Source: an uncultured Lachnospiraceae bacterium (lineage in GTDB: Bacteria; Bacillota; Clostridia; Lachnospirales; Lachnospiraceae). Taken from it: a DNA stretch of 6,803 nucleotides. The notes under the pieces are model-generated. The model worked only from the letters and a program-made list of their open reading frames with translations. It was not told where the DNA came from and searched no databases. The position numbers were made by a program, and so were the translations under genes. Below, in pieces: positions 5,435-6,803 of this stretch; the first letter of the stretch is position 1, and each line of letters starts with the position of its first letter. Location: positions 1-6,803 of the forward strand of contig CABRSG010000127.1 of assembly GCA_902473545.1 (NCBI GenBank), in the 5' to 3' direction.

Positions 5435-6352
5435 TCAGCAGAATTTCGCGATCGCTTCGTCGATCATATTCGCGCACTTTTCTACCTGCGGCATATCCTC
5501 CGGAATCAGAGACGGAAGCGGTTTGCGCACGCCGCCAAGCTCCAGACCGTCACGAATCTTCATAATCTCTTTCATCACCGCATACAGGTTGCCGTGGCAC
5601 GCGCACATCGCATAGATGATCGCATCCGCTGCGTTCTGCACATCCTGCGCCTCTTTGATCCTGCCGGCGTCCACCAGTTCCTTTATCTTCAGATACAGCT
5701 CCGGCATTACCCCGTAGGTTCCGCCAATTCCGCCATCCGCGCCGATCGCAAGGCCGGAGACAAGCTGCTCGTCGGGACCGTTGAACACGATAAAGCCCTC
5801 GCCGCCTTCCATCTTGAACATCTGGATGTCCTGCGTCGGCATGGAGCTGTTCTTTACGGCAACTACTCTCGGATTTTTTCTCATTTCCTTAAAAAGCGGC
5901 ATCGTCAGCGCCACGCCCGCAAGCTGCGGGATATTGTAGATCACAAAATCCGTGTTCGGCGCCGCCGCGGAAATGTCGTTCCAGTACTGTGCAATCGCAT
6001 GCTCCGGCAGATGAAAATAAATCGGCGGGATCGCCGCGATCGCATCCACGCCAAGGCTCTCCGCATGTCTTGCCAGCTCCTGGCTCTCAGCCGTATTGTT
6101 GCAGGCAACGTGCGCGATAACCGTCAGCTTACCCTCCGCCGCTTTCATCACGTGCTCCAGCGTCAGCTTTCTGTCAGCAACCGTCTGATAGATGCACTCT
6201 CCGGAAGAACCGCCTACATAAACGCCCTTTACGCCCTTCTTTACAAGATGGCGTGTCAGCGCCTCCACCCGTTCTCCGTCTACCTCTCCGTTCTCATCAT
6301 AGCAGGCATAAAATGCCGGAATGATGCCCTGGTACTTCTCCGCTTTGCTCAT
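5435..6352 (-). CDS. nanA: N-acetylneuraminate lyase
   Basis: Cleaves N-acetylneuraminate into ManNAc and pyruvate through a Schiff base; a class I aldolase of the DHDPS/NAL superfamily, cytoplasmic and usually tetrameric. It has 305 residues, the normal length. Motifs: VYVGGSSGE (44-52, the carboxylate-binding GxxGE loop), IYNIPQLAG (138-146) with catalytic-type Tyr139, VVAVKNSSMPTQDIQ (163-177) with Schiff-base Lys167, and NGPDEQLVSGLAIGADGGIGGTYG (191-214), which is characteristic of sialic acid lyases rather than DHDPS. The start is the ATG at 6350-6352 (MSKAEKYQGIIPAF) with AGGAAGGG 5 nt upstream. The frame is open a further 56 codons to 6520, but that stretch is repeat-derived leader with no good ribosome site and no resemblance to the family. 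It is the first gene of the operon, preceded by a long structured leader. Confidence 0.96.
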   Translation of the reverse strand: MSKAEKYQGIIPAFYACYDENGEVDGERVEALTRHLVKKGVKGVYVGGSSGECIYQTVADRKLTLEHVMKAAEGKLTVIAHVACNNTAESQELARHAESLGVDAIAAIPPIYFHLPEHAIAQYWNDISAAAPNTDFVIYNIPQLAGVALTMPLFKEMRKNPRVVAVKNSSMPTQDIQMFKMEGGEGFIVFNGPDEQLVSGLAIGADGGIGGTYGVMPELYLKIKELVDAGRIKEAQDVQNAADAIIYAMCACHGNLYAVMKEIMKIRDGLELGGVRKPLPSLIPEDMPQVEKCANMIDEAIAKFC

Positions 6353-6381
6353 ACTATCCCTTCCTCTCTTTCTTTTATTCC

Positions 6382-6434
6382 CGCGTGCAATGAGCCAAGT
6401 GCCGTGCTTGCACGAGCATTTGGTGAATGTCGCG
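6382..6434 (-). repeat. Long dyad in the nanA leader
   Basis: CCAAGTGC (6395-6402) pairs with GCATTTGG (6416-6423) with one mismatch, around a CGTG/CACG core (6403-6414). An outer CGCG/CGCG pair (6382-6385, 6431-6434) frames it. In RNA this is a strong stem ending about 17 nt before the nanA ribosome site. Together with the adjacent tandem repeats it resembles the dispersed structured intergenic elements seen in Lachnospiraceae genomes (impression from memory). Confidence 0.55.
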
Positions 6435-6445
6435 AGGATCAAATA

Positions 6446-6521
6446 CCCCGTTGCTTGCTGCAGGGTATTCGATTTGGTCATGCCCCGTAGCTTGCTGCGG
6501 GTTATTTGACTTCGGGACATG
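6446..6521 (-). repeat. Two tandem imperfect ~38-bp repeats in the nanA leader, each with a hairpin
   Basis: Copy A (6446-6482) and copy B (6483-6521) both start CCCCGT, continue with GCTTGCTGC, then GGG, a TATT-type run and a GA-TT segment, and both end in CATG. Copy A forms AATACCC (6442-6448) / GGGTATT (6463-6469); copy B forms CCCG/CGGG around the same TTGC loop. Both lie within the predicted nanA 5' leader, downstream of the promoter. They could be a dispersed repeat element or a structured leader affecting nanA expression. Confidence 0.7.
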
Positions 6522-6538
6522 CCGTCCCAGCTATTTTC

Positions 6539-6567
6539 ATTATACTCTACCAGAAAATTATTTTCAA
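6539..6567 (-). promoter_or_regulatory. Sigma-A-type promoter of the nanA-nanK-nanE-SGNH operon
   Basis: On the minus strand TTGAAA (-35, 6562-6567) and a perfect TATAAT (-10, 6539-6544) are separated by exactly 17 bp. Transcription would start near 6532, giving an unusually long leader of about 180 nt before nanA. The -35 element is contained in a palindrome (6551-6567), so a repressor bound there would block polymerase. Confidence 0.82.
6551..6567. promoter_or_regulatory. Candidate operator O1 over the nan -35 element
   Basis: GAAAATTATTTTC (6553-6565) is a perfect 13-bp palindrome centred on 6559, filling part of the spacer and most of the -35 of the nan promoter. Its right flank TTTTCAA nearly matches the half-site of O2. 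The likely ligand is the divergently encoded RpiR-type protein, acting as repressor (inference from position and the known palindromic sites of this family). Confidence 0.58.
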
Positions 6568-6578
6568 TAAAATTGTCC

Positions 6579-6595
6579 TTGAAATTTCATTTCAA
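6579..6595. promoter_or_regulatory. Candidate operator O2 between the divergent promoters
   Basis: TTGAAAT-TTC-ATTTCAA is a 17-bp inverted repeat with perfect 7-bp arms, centred on 6587, exactly 28 bp from O1 and in the same register (10 of 13 core positions identical). It sits 11 bp upstream of the nan -35 and 20 bp upstream of the regulator -35. It may bind a second regulator dimer and influence both promoters. Confidence 0.58.
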
Positions 6596-6615
6596 TTTTA
6601 GTTTGTAACCTTCAC

Positions 6616-6644
6616 TTGCAGAGGAAACATTTTTCTTTTATAAT
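6616..6644 (+). promoter_or_regulatory. Sigma-A-type promoter of the RpiR-type regulator gene
   Basis: TTGCAG (6616-6621) and a perfect TATAAT (6639-6644) are separated by exactly 17 bp. Transcription would start near 6651, giving a leader of about 39 nt with AAAGGAGG at 6676-6683. No palindrome overlaps this promoter, so self-repression would have to work through O2 upstream. Confidence 0.75.
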
Positions 6645-6689
6645 AATAGGAAATACTAATCGGAAAAATCTTACGAAAGGAGGTTTTCT

Positions 6690-6803
6690 ATGTCTGTTAA
6701 TATTCTGGATTATATCACGGAGCAATATCCCGCGCTCACCCGCTCCGGCAAAAAGCTGGCTGATTATATTTTTGCGAACACCACGGAAACGCAGTATCTT
6801 TCC
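6690..6803 (+). CDS. RpiR-family transcriptional regulator, N-terminal fragment (window edge); probable regulator of the nan genes
   Basis: Only the first 38 residues are inside the window: MSVNILDYITEQYPALTRSGKKLADYIFANTTETQYLS. The pattern of a short helix, then P-x-LT-x-S-x-KK-x-ADYI-x-x-N, is the start of the RpiR-type helix-turn-helix domain (HTH_6). Full proteins are about 280 residues with a C-terminal SIS sugar-phosphate-binding domain, which would lie beyond base 6803. The ATG at 6690 follows AAAGGAGG with 6-nt spacing. Divergent placement from nanA fits NanR-type RpiR regulators that sense ManNAc-6-P or a related sugar phosphate in other bacteria; that role is inferred here. The frame is open to the last base. 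Confidence 0.85.
   Translation, partial: MSVNILDYITEQYPALTRSGKKLADYIFANTTETQYLS

Larger units (their letters stand above)
6353..6689. other. Divergent intergenic control region between nanA and the RpiR-type regulator
   Basis: This 337-bp gap holds, from left to right: the nanA ribosome site (6358-6365), a large dyad (6382-6434), two tandem imperfect repeats (6446-6521), the nan promoter (6539-6567), two candidate operators (6551-6567, 6579-6595), the regulator promoter (6616-6644) and the regulator ribosome site AAAGGAGG (6676-6683). The part below about 6530 is GC-richer and repeat-like; the part above is AT-rich and promoter-like, suggesting that the repeat was inserted between promoter and gene. 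Confidence 0.8.

Noticed and set aside
5406..5477. Upstream ATG for nanK at 5477
   Set aside because: It would overlap the end of nanA by 43 bp and add 24 charged residues before the canonical ROK start MKICVLDIGGT. The ATG at 5405 has GAGGAGGG just upstream.
5594..6490. Plus-strand open frame of 298 codons opposite nanA
   Set aside because: Arginine- and histidine-rich translation with no domain pattern. It overlaps a convincing nanA entirely and runs into the leader repeats.
6353..6520. In-frame 56-codon N-terminal extension of nanA starting at 6520
   Set aside because: The frame is open, but the stretch is made of leader repeats, starts only about 12 nt after the predicted transcription start without a good ribosome site, and does not match lyase N-termini. 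The ATG at 6352 has a proper ribosome site and a family-like start.
6675..6688. GAAA-N6-TTTC dyad over the regulator ribosome site, resembling the operator half-sites
   Set aside because: The spacing differs from O1/O2 and the bases are largely dictated by the AAAGGAGG ribosome site.
6521..6689. Possible CcpA (cre) catabolite site in the divergent region
   Set aside because: No sequence with the required central CG and flanking TGNNA / WNCA pattern was found near either promoter.
1..6803. CRISPR array, tRNA, rRNA, insertion sequence or phage genes
   Set aside because: No regularly spaced repeats beyond the two leader copies, no tRNA-like cloverleaf, and no transposase or integrase coding was recognised on either strand.

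Overview
This window looks like the sialic acid (N-acetylneuraminate) utilisation locus of a Firmicute, most likely a gut Lachnospiraceae/Clostridia commensal. The evidence for that host is the strong GGAGG-type ribosome binding sites on nearly every gene, sigma-A-like promoters, mid-range base composition with AT-rich intergenic gaps, a CUT1-type ABC transporter and an RpiR-type regulator. The overall gene content resembles nan clusters known from mucin-foraging gut Clostridia such as Ruminococcus gnavus; that comparison is from memory, not from a search.

Layout, read in the direction of transcription (right to left, minus strand). A promoter at 6539-6567 drives nanA (sialic acid lyase, 5435-6352), nanK (ROK-family ManNAc kinase, 4521-5405), nanE (ManNAc-6-P 2-epimerase, 3809-4507) and a small cytoplasmic SGNH hydrolase (3165-3809) whose start overlaps the nanE stop. 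After a 147-bp gap with its own strong promoter (3091-3119) and a perfect 12-bp leader hairpin come the solute-binding protein (1761-3017), a 226-bp gap with a rho-independent-terminator-like hairpin flanked by two more hairpins, then two membrane permeases (620-1534 and 1-603; the second runs off the window). On the plus strand, at the right edge, is the start of a divergent RpiR-family regulator (from 6690) with its own promoter (6616-6644).

Working model: the transporter imports sialic acid or a derivative; NanA splits it to ManNAc plus pyruvate; NanK phosphorylates ManNAc; NanE converts ManNAc-6-P to GlcNAc-6-P for the Nag pathway, which is not in the window. The SGNH hydrolase is placed to remove O-acyl groups from the sugar inside the cell (inference). 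The divergent RpiR protein probably senses a pathway sugar phosphate and represses.

The most interesting non-coding signals are a pair of matching palindromes, one across the -35 of the nan promoter and one just upstream of it, with a related palindrome at the transporter promoter (a candidate operator set); a structured 180-nt nanA leader made of tandem imperfect repeats and dyads; and the hairpin cluster that could set a high ratio of binding protein to permease. Every gene has recognisable relatives, so I do not see a wholly new system. The least explained parts are the role of the coupled SGNH enzyme and the regulatory architecture.
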